A DNA stretch of 64,000 nucleotides from RGIG5612 sp963589005 (GTDB taxonomy: Bacteria > Bacillota > Clostridia > Lachnospirales > Lachnospiraceae), in the NCBI GenBank assembly GCA_963589005.1, contig CAVAJR010000002.1, positions 1-64,000 on the forward strand, written 5' to 3'. The notes below the pieces were generated by a model. The model ran no database searches. It worked only from the letters and a program-made list of their open reading frames with translations, and was not told the DNA's origin. Positions 51,796-60,292 of the stretch are shown in pieces (within the stretch, counting starts at the first letter, position 1; each line of letters begins with the position of its first letter). The position numbers and the translations under genes are program-made.

Positions 51796-51845
51796 GCTCT
51801 ATTATGACAACTGATGTCATAACAAACGGTGGACTTATACACTGA

Positions 51846-54449
51846 TCATTTAATGGATGAAGTAACTGCTATTATTCCTGACCCTGCAACACTGCATACC
51901 AGCACGATAAGCAGATATATGGCAATTGCATTTACATTCTCAGCTTCAGCTATTAAATCCATGTTTCCGTTTACTATCAAACATAAAATGCCCATCAGTA
52001 CCATCGAAATCACTATTGTAATAATCATTTGAATAAGGAATATCATGATAATATCCCTGAAGCACAAGCCATTCATCCTATACAGCATGTAATTCTCACG
52101 ATTGGTTTTCGTTTTCGTGATCATCTGCAGCACGACGCTGATGCATCCCAGTATAATAACAAGATATTTAAGCAGCATGCAGGCCATAGATACAAGCAGA
52201 TTCAGTTCATGGTAACTTACCAGTTGAGACGATATATCACGCAATGTCATATTAGGATATTCTGATGCCAGATTATTTATTTCTGTTCTGAGGCTGTCCA
52301 TATCTGCATCTTCATCTGCAAATATCCTTACCCTCGTATATGTTGAATCTATATCCAGCGCATCGAAGGCTTCACATGATGTTATCAATGCGTAGGTTCT
52401 AGGCTGGAATTGCACTTCATCCACTCGGTCAAACCAACCTGCATGGCTTCTGATTATTGCGCCTATTCTGACAGTATGGTCATGTCGTTCGATCAGATTT
52501 CGCGTTTCCTCTTCATTTATTCCTGAATTTATTTCAGTGAGAACTCTATACTCTGAGACAGTGATCTCATCTCCCACATGAAACAGCGTATCATTGATGG
52601 CATTCTCATCCAGATAATCCACATAACCCAGACCTCTGCTCGGTGGCTCTCCATCTCTGGAAACGCCATATTCTTCATATATGCATGCAGGAACTACCAT
52701 TATTATCTCTTCACCGCTATTGAGTTTTTCTATATCAATGGTTCCTTCTGTTACATAATCACTGAGGAATTGCATATCGCTGGCCGGATACCCCTTCATA
52801 ACAGTTTGTATTATCGTATTATCCTGATATCCCACTATCCGAAGCAGCTCGTCATGACCCGGCACAAACCTCTGCCCGCCAAGAGTCTTAATACTGTATT
52901 GGCCGTCAAGATATGTATCAGAAATATCCAGATACTCGTCGAAGCTGTCTGCATCCTTCAGAAGTAATATTTTATCCGTTATTTTATACGCATTAACCCG
53001 TCCCACTCCTTGCGCCTGTGCAATTTTCTGCAGGTCATCTGCACTAATTCCATTTTTCTCATATGTATATATATAACTGATATCTCCTTCCTCTGTGCCA
53101 TCATATGATTTGTTCTTCGCCAGTAATTCAAAATCATAATTCATAGGCATCTCACCGTCATATCCGCCCGCATAAGCGGTCTGCGCACTAAAATTCTTAA
53201 TGTAATTATTAATATAGATTACGAAAAATGCTGAAATAACAATGATAAGGATTGTAAATATGAACGCCTTGGGAACAGTTTTATATTCCAGAAATGCCAG
53301 CCTCATACATCCTGTCTTATGAGCCCTGTGACGAATGCGATTTTCTCTTAGTTTATTATCCTTCAATCTGAAAATCAGATTGCCGATAACAAAAACTATA
53401 ACTGCGTTTGCGAGAACGAGCATAAGTATATTGAGAATGTCAACCTGTATATCAATACTTCGCTCCAGGCTGTCTCCCAGGCTCCTTACCGCCAAAACTG
53501 TGCCTGCCATGCCTAACATCAATCCCACAGCATTGCCTATGATGAGATATATTCCCAGCTCCAGATTATAATATTTTCTGGCTCGTCCCCATTCTGTCCC
53601 CAACATCCACATGAAACGGTATCTTCTTATAATAGAACGACAGCTAAATATCATGGTGCCCAGCAGCAGGAAGGCACACACGACTCCTGATATTGCGAGA
53701 AAACTCTGCGGAGTATCGAAGCTGTTATTTTGTGTCTGCGCATTTTTCCAATTATAGTTTTCATACATGCCATCTCTGTCAGATGTATCGACCATCACGC
53801 CATCGCACAACAGTAATAACAAGCAGATGTTCACCCCTGTCTCATCTCTTAAGAGTTCCACGTCAGAACGATCTATGAACACATCTATATTGTCCAATGA
53901 CATGTCATTTTGTTTTTTTCCTCTAGGCCACAGCCTTCCATAGTCCGCTACCACGCCTACCACATCAGTTTCATAGCCCAGTGCATCTTCGATATCCCGG
54001 ATATATTCCATTGCCGATTCCGTAACCGCTATCTCTCCGGATTTCTCCGGCAAATGTCCTGATACAAGCCTGATTCCGCTTAATCTGACCCCCGCCTCAT
54101 CAGCATAACCGGCATGCATTATATTCTCATCGCCGGGTATTACACCTGCAATATTCATTTTTCCAATGTCCGTGAATGAAGCGTTGCTTTCTATCAGATT
54201 AATTTCGTTCTGAACCTCCTCTGATGAAGAACTCAAGTCAGCATAAAATATATAATCAAAACCTCCATAAACCTCTGCCACTGATTCTGTCACTGACTGC
54301 AATATACTGCGAGATGAATTAAGAAGGACAGATGGCATAATAACAAAAACTGCTATACACAAAATTATAAGCAGCGCCGAAGGATTATGTTGGAATGTAC
54401 TCTTTAGAACTGCCCTAAGCAGTCCCCATCTGTTCTCTTTCATTTTCAT
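51846..54449 (-). CDS. MacB/FtsX-type ABC permease, copy A (no adjacent ATPase)
   Basis: An 867-aa permease with an N-terminal helix (~27-50, ALLIILCIAVFVIMPSVLL) and a large outer domain. Groups of helices lie at ~245-400 and ~415-440, then a second outer domain, and four last helices (~750-865), as in FtsX/MacB two-domain permeases. The protein is identical to copy B by eye. The frame is open further upstream to 54527, but the start matching copy B is ATG 54449. Its Shine-Dalgarno site is GAGA, where copy B has GAGG. No ATPase precedes it; it follows the 120-aa secreted protein gene. Confidence 0.85.
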   Translation of the reverse strand: MKMKENRWGLLRAVLKSTFQHNPSALLIILCIAVFVIMPSVLLNSSRSILQSVTESVAEVYGGFDYIFYADLSSSSEEVQNEINLIESNASFTDIGKMNIAGVIPGDENIMHAGYADEAGVRLSGIRLVSGHLPEKSGEIAVTESAMEYIRDIEDALGYETDVVGVVADYGRLWPRGKKQNDMSLDNIDVFIDRSDVELLRDETGVNICLLLLLCDGVMVDTSDRDGMYENYNWKNAQTQNNSFDTPQSFLAISGVVCAFLLLGTMIFSCRSIIRRYRFMWMLGTEWGRARKYYNLELGIYLIIGNAVGLMLGMAGTVLAVRSLGDSLERSIDIQVDILNILMLVLANAVIVFVIGNLIFRLKDNKLRENRIRHRAHKTGCMRLAFLEYKTVPKAFIFTILIIVISAFFVIYINNYIKNFSAQTAYAGGYDGEMPMNYDFELLAKNKSYDGTEEGDISYIYTYEKNGISADDLQKIAQAQGVGRVNAYKITDKILLLKDADSFDEYLDISDTYLDGQYSIKTLGGQRFVPGHDELLRIVGYQDNTIIQTVMKGYPASDMQFLSDYVTEGTIDIEKLNSGEEIIMVVPACIYEEYGVSRDGEPPSRGLGYVDYLDENAINDTLFHVGDEITVSEYRVLTEINSGINEEETRNLIERHDHTVRIGAIIRSHAGWFDRVDEVQFQPRTYALITSCEAFDALDIDSTYTRVRIFADEDADMDSLRTEINNLASEYPNMTLRDISSQLVSYHELNLLVSMACMLLKYLVIILGCISVVLQMITKTKTNRENYMLYRMNGLCFRDIIMIFLIQMIITIVISMVLMGILCLIVNGNMDLIAEAENVNAIAIYLLIVLVCSVAGSGIIAVTSSIK

Positions 54450-54499
54450 ATTTTCTCTAATCTGCAGGTACTTGCCGTATAATGTTTGTGTTTTTTCAG

Positions 54500-54528
54500 A
54501 ATGGGTGGCAGCATAGCTGCCACCCATT
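54500..54528 (-). other. Strong hairpin after the secreted-protein gene of operon 2
   Basis: AATGGGTGGCAGC (54500-54512), ATA, GCTGCCACCCATT (54516-54528): a perfect 13-bp stem. On the minus strand it is followed by A-rich sequence, so it is not a standard terminator. Confidence 0.6.
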
Positions 54529-54540
54529 TATTCAGGTTAT

Positions 54541-54903
54541 TTAATAAAAAACTTTTTCGGTTGACTGTTGTGACCAATTTGCATAATTAGTAATCATTGC
54601 ATAGCCATGGCTGTCTGTACGACCAATATAAACGTATTGACCTAATGCTTGTCCGGCACTTACGCCGGTAATATAATCGTAGTATCCATATTGCCAGCCA
54701 TAAGCATAATCATAGTTATCTGGTTTAATTCCCAGCATGTTTTCAAAGGCGTCAGACCATACATAATCTACAGCATAGTTTCCAGTTGTAGATACAGAAT
54801 TACTCAAAGTGCCATATGAAGACGTTGCCAGCGCAGTAACTGAAAATCCAGCTATTACCGCCATACACACAATACATAAAATAATGCTTTTTGATTTTTT
54901 CAT
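54541..54903 (-). CDS. Small secreted protein, first gene of LytTR operon 2
   Basis: The 120-aa protein has a signal peptide (MKKSKSIILCIVCMAVIAGF, cut near TALA). The ~93-residue mature part is rich in Tyr, Gly, Ser and Asn (DNYDYAYGWQYGYYDYITG). It is not homologous to the operon 1 product by eye but has the same size, export signal and promoter. AAGGGAG lies 6-7 nt before ATG. Its likely role is an exported product or signal of the LytTR system; no known family is recognised. Confidence 0.72.
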   Translation of the reverse strand: MKKSKSIILCIVCMAVIAGFSVTALATSSYGTLSNSVSTTGNYAVDYVWSDAFENMLGIKPDNYDYAYGWQYGYYDYITGVSAGQALGQYVYIGRTDSHGYAMITNYANWSQQSTEKVFY

Positions 54904-54960
54904 GTCTTACTCCCTTCTGTCTACTAAATTTTTAACTATATTACCGCCTCGAGACATTTT

Positions 54961-55031
54961 GAATATATCAGGTCCATATTTAGTGTGCAACCTAATTAAA
55001 CTGAGCGGTAAAAAATAGGCACTGAGCGGCA
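54961..55031 (-). promoter_or_regulatory. LytTR-type promoter block 2
   Basis: On the minus strand, TGCCGCTCA (55023-55031) and TACCGCTCA (55002-55010), 21 bp apart. TTGCAC follows at 54985-54990, then 17 bp and TATATT (54962-54967). Confidence 0.8.
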
Positions 55032-55051
55032 AAAACGCCAGTACATTCAGT

Positions 55052-55082
55052 ATTTTCATTCACCAGCATCTTTTATTTTGCT
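55052..55082 (-). pseudogene. Remnant of an ABC ATPase gene 3' end
   Basis: These 31 bp match 47135-47165, the last codons and stop region of the operon 1 ATPase, at 29 of 31 positions (…SKIKDAGE stop). They abut block 2 and mark an old recombination joint. Confidence 0.6.
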
Positions 55083-55172
55083 AGAGGCTTTACAATTATT
55101 GTCTGTGCCAGTACGAGATGTTATTACATTTGTTCTGCATGAAATAGTAATTATTATTTATCGTCTTTTTTC

Positions 55173-55201
55173 TTGTCTCCTTTCATTCTATGCAGTATAC
55201 T
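55173..55201 (+). promoter_or_regulatory. Promoter of the complete toxin-antitoxin cassette
   Basis: TTGTCT (55173-55178), 17 bp and TATACT (55196-55201), 35 bp before the antitoxin ATG. It is absent from copy A. Confidence 0.65.
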
Positions 55202-55235
55202 GTAACCAAATAGATAGCAAAAGGAGGTATATGCT

Positions 55236-55556
55236 ATGGCTCATACTGCTGATATACTGAATAGCCTTGTCCCAATTACACAGTTCAATCGTGGTCAGGC
55301 ATCTCGTATTTTTGACAGACTTCACACTGAAAGTCAGTTGGTTGTCCTTAAGAACAATCAACCCGCTGCGATTATCCTTTCCCCTGCGGAATTCTCCCGT
55401 CTAAGTGAAATTGAAGAAGATTACGCTCTCCTTCTCGAAGCCACTGAAAGGCTTGCGAACAACACCGCTCCTACCACTTCCATGGAAGATGTTTTGAAGG
55501 AACTAGGCATCAGCGAGGCTGAACTTGCATCTGTGAAAGATGTGGTGATTGAATGA
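55236..55556 (+). CDS. Phd/YefM-type antitoxin, complete copy B
   Basis: The 106-aa antitoxin has a N-terminal DNA-binding part (MAHTADILNSLVPITQFNRG) with the family's I/V-T..F....A pattern, LKNNQPAAIILSPAEF (~42-57), and an acidic C-terminal tail that would wrap the toxin. AAAGGAGG lies 8 nt before ATG. It precedes and overlaps the RelE/ParE gene, the usual order for an autoregulated type II system. Confidence 0.88.
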   Translation: MAHTADILNSLVPITQFNRGQASRIFDRLHTESQLVVLKNNQPAAIILSPAEFSRLSEIEEDYALLLEATERLANNTAPTTSMEDVLKELGISEAELASVKDVVIE

Positions 55557-55882
55557 ACTGGAGTATTGAATTCTTAGATGAAGCCAAAAAGGATTTGAAA
55601 AGATTGGATCACAGCATCCAGATTCAGATTGTAAAAGGCGTTCAGAAAGTAGCCCAGAATCCTCTCTCTGTTCATGAGGGTGGGTACGGAAAGCCGCTTG
55701 GCAATAAGGTTGGCACAAATCTGACCAATCTTCTCAAAATCAAATTTCGCGACCTTGGTATCAGAATTGTCTATAAAGTAGAACGCACAGAAACAACGAT
55801 GAAAATCATTGTGATTTCTGCGCGTTCTGACGAACAAGTATACAAAGAAGCCGCAAGACGAAGAATCAAGTATGATCTATGA
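55553..55882 (+). CDS. RelE/ParE-family toxin, copy B
   Basis: A 109-aa basic toxin identical to copy A; it overlaps its antitoxin by ATGA and is closed by the hairpin at 55880-55919. It lies convergent with the permease gene. It belongs to the RelE/ParE superfamily by its N-terminal FLDEAKKDLKRLD and C-terminal IRIVYKVER...IIVISARSDEQVYKEA. The intact operon presumably neutralises both toxin copies. Confidence 0.88.
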   Translation: MNWSIEFLDEAKKDLKRLDHSIQIQIVKGVQKVAQNPLSVHEGGYGKPLGNKVGTNLTNLLKIKFRDLGIRIVYKVERTETTMKIIVISARSDEQVYKEAARRRIKYDL

Positions 55883-55919
55883 GCACCGGAACCAGTTATT
55901 ACGTCAGTTCCAGTGCTCA
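55880..55919 (+). terminator. Terminator after toxin copy B
   Basis: Same TGAGCACCGGAAC / GTTCCAGTGCTCA hairpin as copy A. Confidence 0.6.
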
Positions 55920-55969
55920 GCTCTATTATGACAACTGATGTCATAACAAACGGTGGACTTATACACTGA

Positions 55970-58573
55970 TCATTTAATGGATGAAGTAACTGCTATTATT
56001 CCTGACCCTGCAACACTGCATACCAGCACGATAAGCAGATATATGGCAATTGCATTTACATTCTCAGCTTCAGCTATTAAATCCATGTTTCCGTTTACTA
56101 TCAAACATAAAATGCCCATCAGTACCATCGAAATCACTATTGTAATAATCATTTGAATAAGGAATATCATGATAATATCCCTGAAGCACAAGCCATTCAT
56201 CCTATACAGCATGTAATTCTCACGATTGGTTTTCGTTTTCGTGATCATCTGCAGCACGACGCTGATGCATCCCAGTATAATAACAAGATATTTAAGCAGC
56301 ATGCAGGCCATAGATACAAGCAGATTCAGTTCATGGTAACTTACCAGTTGAGACGATATATCACGCAATGTCATATTAGGATATTCTGATGCCAGATTAT
56401 TTATTTCTGTTCTGAGGCTGTCCATATCTGCATCTTCATCTGCAAATATCCTTACCCTCGTATATGTTGAATCTATATCCAGCGCATCGAAGGCTTCACA
56501 TGATGTTATCAATGCGTAGGTTCTAGGCTGGAATTGCACTTCATCCACTCGGTCAAACCAACCTGCATGGCTTCTGATTATTGCGCCTATTCTGACAGTA
56601 TGGTCATGTCGTTCGATCAGATTTCGCGTTTCCTCTTCATTTATTCCTGAATTTATTTCAGTGAGAACTCTATACTCTGAGACAGTGATCTCATCTCCCA
56701 CATGAAACAGCGTATCATTGATGGCATTCTCATCCAGATAATCCACATAACCCAGACCTCTGCTCGGTGGCTCTCCATCTCTGGAAACGCCATATTCTTC
56801 ATATATGCATGCAGGAACTACCATTATTATCTCTTCACCGCTATTGAGTTTTTCTATATCAATGGTTCCTTCTGTTACATAATCACTGAGGAATTGCATA
56901 TCGCTGGCCGGATACCCCTTCATAACAGTTTGTATTATCGTATTATCCTGATATCCCACTATCCGAAGCAGCTCGTCATGACCCGGCACAAACCTCTGCC
57001 CGCCAAGAGTCTTAATACTGTATTGGCCGTCAAGATATGTATCAGAAATATCCAGATACTCGTCGAAGCTGTCTGCATCCTTCAGAAGTAATATTTTATC
57101 CGTTATTTTATACGCATTAACCCGTCCCACTCCTTGCGCCTGTGCAATTTTCTGCAGGTCATCTGCACTAATTCCATTTTTCTCATATGTATATATATAA
57201 CTGATATCTCCTTCCTCTGTGCCATCATATGATTTGTTCTTCGCCAGTAATTCAAAATCATAATTCATAGGCATCTCACCGTCATATCCGCCCGCATAAG
57301 CGGTCTGCGCACTAAAATTCTTAATGTAATTATTAATATAGATTACGAAAAATGCTGAAATAACAATGATAAGGATTGTAAATATGAACGCCTTGGGAAC
57401 AGTTTTATATTCCAGAAATGCCAGCCTCATACATCCTGTCTTATGAGCCCTGTGACGAATGCGATTTTCTCTTAGTTTATTATCCTTCAATCTGAAAATC
57501 AGATTGCCGATAACAAAAACTATAACTGCGTTTGCGAGAACGAGCATAAGTATATTGAGAATGTCAACCTGTATATCAATACTTCGCTCCAGGCTGTCTC
57601 CCAGGCTCCTTACCGCCAAAACTGTGCCTGCCATGCCTAACATCAATCCCACAGCATTGCCTATGATGAGATATATTCCCAGCTCCAGATTATAATATTT
57701 TCTGGCTCGTCCCCATTCTGTCCCCAACATCCACATGAAACGGTATCTTCTTATAATAGAACGACAGCTAAATATCATGGTGCCCAGCAGCAGGAAGGCA
57801 CACACGACTCCTGATATTGCGAGAAAACTCTGCGGAGTATCGAAGCTGTTATTTTGTGTCTGCGCATTTTTCCAATTATAGTTTTCATACATGCCATCTC
57901 TGTCAGATGTATCGACCATCACGCCATCGCACAACAGTAATAACAAGCAGATGTTCACCCCTGTCTCATCTCTTAAGAGTTCCACGTCAGAACGATCTAT
58001 GAACACATCTATATTGTCCAATGACATGTCATTTTGTTTTTTTCCTCTAGGCCACAGCCTTCCATAGTCCGCTACCACGCCTACCACATCAGTTTCATAG
58101 CCCAGTGCATCTTCGATATCCCGGATATATTCCATTGCCGATTCCGTAACCGCTATCTCTCCGGATTTCTCCGGCAAATGTCCTGATACAAGCCTGATTC
58201 CGCTTAATCTGACCCCCGCCTCATCAGCATAACCGGCATGCATTATATTCTCATCGCCGGGTATTACACCTGCAATATTCATTTTTCCAATGTCCGTGAA
58301 TGAAGCGTTGCTTTCTATCAGATTAATTTCGTTCTGAACCTCCTCTGATGAAGAACTCAAGTCAGCATAAAATATATAATCAAAACCTCCATAAACCTCT
58401 GCCACTGATTCTGTCACTGACTGCAATATACTGCGAGATGAATTAAGAAGGACAGATGGCATAATAACAAAAACTGCTATACACAAAATTATAAGCAGCG
58501 CCGAAGGATTATGTTGGAATGTACTCTTTAGAACTGCTCTAAGCAGTCCCCATCTGTTCTCTTTCATTTTCAT
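55970..58573 (-). CDS. MacB/FtsX-type ABC permease, copy B
   Basis: This 867-aa permease is identical to copy A. It starts at ATG 58573, overlapping the stop of the ATPase gene (ATATGA), with AGAGGAA just upstream, so it is translationally coupled to its ATPase. The two-domain FtsX layout with large outer domains suggests work on extracellular peptides or lipids, as in BceAB/MacB systems. It is the second gene of LytTR operon 3. Confidence 0.88.
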   Translation of the reverse strand: MKMKENRWGLLRAVLKSTFQHNPSALLIILCIAVFVIMPSVLLNSSRSILQSVTESVAEVYGGFDYIFYADLSSSSEEVQNEINLIESNASFTDIGKMNIAGVIPGDENIMHAGYADEAGVRLSGIRLVSGHLPEKSGEIAVTESAMEYIRDIEDALGYETDVVGVVADYGRLWPRGKKQNDMSLDNIDVFIDRSDVELLRDETGVNICLLLLLCDGVMVDTSDRDGMYENYNWKNAQTQNNSFDTPQSFLAISGVVCAFLLLGTMIFSCRSIIRRYRFMWMLGTEWGRARKYYNLELGIYLIIGNAVGLMLGMAGTVLAVRSLGDSLERSIDIQVDILNILMLVLANAVIVFVIGNLIFRLKDNKLRENRIRHRAHKTGCMRLAFLEYKTVPKAFIFTILIIVISAFFVIYINNYIKNFSAQTAYAGGYDGEMPMNYDFELLAKNKSYDGTEEGDISYIYTYEKNGISADDLQKIAQAQGVGRVNAYKITDKILLLKDADSFDEYLDISDTYLDGQYSIKTLGGQRFVPGHDELLRIVGYQDNTIIQTVMKGYPASDMQFLSDYVTEGTIDIEKLNSGEEIIMVVPACIYEEYGVSRDGEPPSRGLGYVDYLDENAINDTLFHVGDEITVSEYRVLTEINSGINEEETRNLIERHDHTVRIGAIIRSHAGWFDRVDEVQFQPRTYALITSCEAFDALDIDSTYTRVRIFADEDADMDSLRTEINNLASEYPNMTLRDISSQLVSYHELNLLVSMACMLLKYLVIILGCISVVLQMITKTKTNRENYMLYRMNGLCFRDIIMIFLIQMIITIVISMVLMGILCLIVNGNMDLIAEAENVNAIAIYLLIVLVCSVAGSGIIAVTSSIK

Positions 58574-59271
58574 ATTTCCTCTAATCTTCCGTCGCACATT
58601 TCATATGTCCGACTTGCATACTCAAGCCATGCCATGTCGTGCGTTACTATCAGATACGTCTGCCCGAAGTCCTGATTAGTCTTTTTAATATATTTCATCA
58701 GTTCCTTGCTCATCTTAGAGTCAATATTTCCATTAGGCTCATCAGCAAGTATTATGGAGGGCCTCTTAATAAGCGCCCTGGCTATCGCTGTTCTCTGTCT
58801 CTCACCGCCCGACAGCTGAGATGGAAAAAAATTCAGCCTGTCCTTGAGCAGTAACAGCTGAATGATCTGTTTTTCATATTCTAAATCGTATTTCCTGCCT
58901 GCGATATCGAAGGGGAGTCTGATATTTTCAAGTACATTCAGCTCTTTTATAAGATTAAATTCCTGATATACATAACCGATTTTATTGTTGCGGATCTTGG
59001 CACGCCTGCTGTCACTTATTCCCAGAAGTCCTAGTGCTCCCTGATTATCTGAATACATTGTCTCCCCGTCTATTATCACACTGCCGCTATCAGGTTTCAG
59101 TAAACCGCCTATAACATTCATAAGCGTGCTTTTACCGGATCCGCTGCGACCTATCAGTACGCATATATCTCCCTGATTGATATTCAGATTTATATTGTCC
59201 AGTGCGCGAACCGTATAATTTTTGGTTTTGAATTCTTTCGATAGATTTTCCACTGTTATTATCGGTCTCAT
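58570..59271 (-). CDS. MacB/LolD-type ABC ATPase, first gene of LytTR operon 3
   Basis: A 233-aa ATPase with Walker A GRSGSGKST (~36-44), Q-loop YVYQEFNLI, signature QLSGGERQRTAIARAL and Walker B IILADEPNGNID, the MacB/LolD/BceA class that partners FtsX permeases. The start is ATG 59271 with GAGGGGG upstream; the frame is open to 59394 through the promoter. It may also serve the orphan permease copy A. Confidence 0.93.
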   Translation of the reverse strand: MRPIITVENLSKEFKTKNYTVRALDNINLNINQGDICVLIGRSGSGKSTLMNVIGGLLKPDSGSVIIDGETMYSDNQGALGLLGISDSRRAKIRNNKIGYVYQEFNLIKELNVLENIRLPFDIAGRKYDLEYEKQIIQLLLLKDRLNFFPSQLSGGERQRTAIARALIKRPSIILADEPNGNIDSKMSKELMKYIKKTNQDFGQTYLIVTHDMAWLEYASRTYEMCDGRLEEI

Positions 59272-59331
59272 CCCGTCACCCCCTCTTGCAGATGCTAGCC
59301 GTATAATGTTTGTATTTTTTACAGAATGGAC

Positions 59332-59346
59332 GGCAGCCACGCTGCC
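59332..59346 (-). other. Hairpin in the leader of LytTR operon 3
   Basis: GGCAGC-CAC-GCTGCC. Flanking bases resemble the hairpin at 54500-54528, showing that both derive from one ancestral leader. Confidence 0.45.
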
Positions 59347-59364
59347 TCCCCCATAAGATATTTT

Positions 59365-59435
59365 GAATATATCAGGTCCATATTTAGTGTGCAACCAAAT
59401 TTAACTGAGCGGTAAAAAATAGGCACTGAGCGGTA
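59365..59435 (-). promoter_or_regulatory. LytTR-type promoter block 3
   Basis: On the minus strand, TACCGCTCA at 59427-59435 and 59406-59414 (21 bp apart). TTGCAC follows at 59389-59394, then 17 bp and TATATT (59366-59371). It lies between the ATPase gene and the divergent LytTR regulator gene. Confidence 0.8.
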
Positions 59436-59550
59436 AAAATGCCAGTGCATTCAGTAATGTTGTACAAGTTTATCTTGCATTTCACTATTTTTTTAGTAGT
59501 ATTAAAGCAAATTGTATTAACTGATTGTATTTTCGACAGGAGGGTGCAGC

Positions 59551-60291
59551 ATGCTCTCAATTATAGTTTGTGATGACGATGTTAACTTTATAAATCAGGT
59601 TTTAAAGCCCGCCTTTGACGAACTGTTGGAGCATGATCCTGCCAGTTTCGCTGTTCAATATTTCAGCAACCCGCTTCAGGTTCTTGAGGTCTTCAGATCA
59701 GGCAGCATTCCCGACATCCTATTTCTTGATATAGAAATGCCAGACATGAATGGCAAGGTATTGGCCGGAAAACTGCGTGCAATTGACAGATCATTTTCAT
59801 TAGTTTTTATTTCATCCTACGAAAAAGAGGTCTTTGATTCCTTCAAATACCAGACAACAGATTTTATACCTAAGAACCTGATCAAAGAGCCATACAGTTC
59901 AAGATTACTGCAGATTATCCGGCGTCATTCTTCAATACAGCTGCCTGCTGAACCGATTGAGATCATCGATAACTCCGGTCAATTTATGCAGCAGAAATTT
60001 TTGCTGCATAACATCCTGGGATTTTATACAAAAAATCGTTCCATCTATCTAATGACGTATTCCGAGGAATTCGAACTGGTTGAAAAAAGATTTAAGAAAA
60101 TAGAGGCAGCTTACCTTTCACAAGGATTTGCCGTATCACATAGAAACTATCTTGTTAATATAAGTCACATTAAAGCAATTAGAACTGATGAAATATTACT
60201 TGATAATGAGAAGCAATTACCCGTCAGCAAACGTTGTTTAAAACCTCTGCGCGACGCATTCAACAAATATCTGGCAAATGGAGCTATATAA
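59551..60291 (+). CDS. LytTR-family response regulator (AgrA/ComE type)
   Basis: This 246-aa regulator has a receiver domain (1-~125) with acidic pocket VCDDD (6-10), phospho-acceptor Asp60 in LFLDIEMP, Ser/Thr in FISSYE (~91) and Lys in FIPKN. A LytTR DNA-binding domain follows (~145-240) with GFAVSHRNYLVNISHIKAI and LPVSKR. AGGAGGG lies 6-7 nt before ATG. It is divergent from promoter block 3; TACCGCTCA pairs with 21-bp spacing are the expected type of target. The kinase follows at once. Confidence 0.94.
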   Translation: MLSIIVCDDDVNFINQVLKPAFDELLEHDPASFAVQYFSNPLQVLEVFRSGSIPDILFLDIEMPDMNGKVLAGKLRAIDRSFSLVFISSYEKEVFDSFKYQTTDFIPKNLIKEPYSSRLLQIIRRHSSIQLPAEPIEIIDNSGQFMQQKFLLHNILGFYTKNRSIYLMTYSEEFELVEKRFKKIEAAYLSQGFAVSHRNYLVNISHIKAIRTDEILLDNEKQLPVSKRCLKPLRDAFNKYLANGAI

Positions 60292-60292
60292 T

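Larger units (their letters stand above)
51185..54463. repeat. Copy A of a 3.28-kb direct duplication
   Basis: 51185-54463 is repeated at 55309-58587, offset 4124 bp. Only three base differences were noticed: in the antitoxin (CCC/CTT context), near the permease start (GCC/GCT) and in the permease Shine-Dalgarno site. It spans the antitoxin, toxin and permease. Confidence 0.9.
55309..58587. repeat. Copy B of the 3.28-kb direct duplication
   Basis: Partner of 51185-54463. Here the antitoxin and the ABC ATPase are intact, so copy B looks like the source form. Confidence 0.9.

Noticed and set aside
51185..58587. Insertion sequence or transposon as cause of the duplication
   Set aside because: No transposase gene, terminal inverted repeats or target-site duplication were seen; the borders lie at LytTR blocks and ATPase ends, which fits homologous recombination better.
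59320..59356. 11-codon frame MGEAAWLPSIL in the operon 3 leader as an inducing peptide
   Set aside because: No ribosome binding site and no export signal; it coincides with the leader hairpin.
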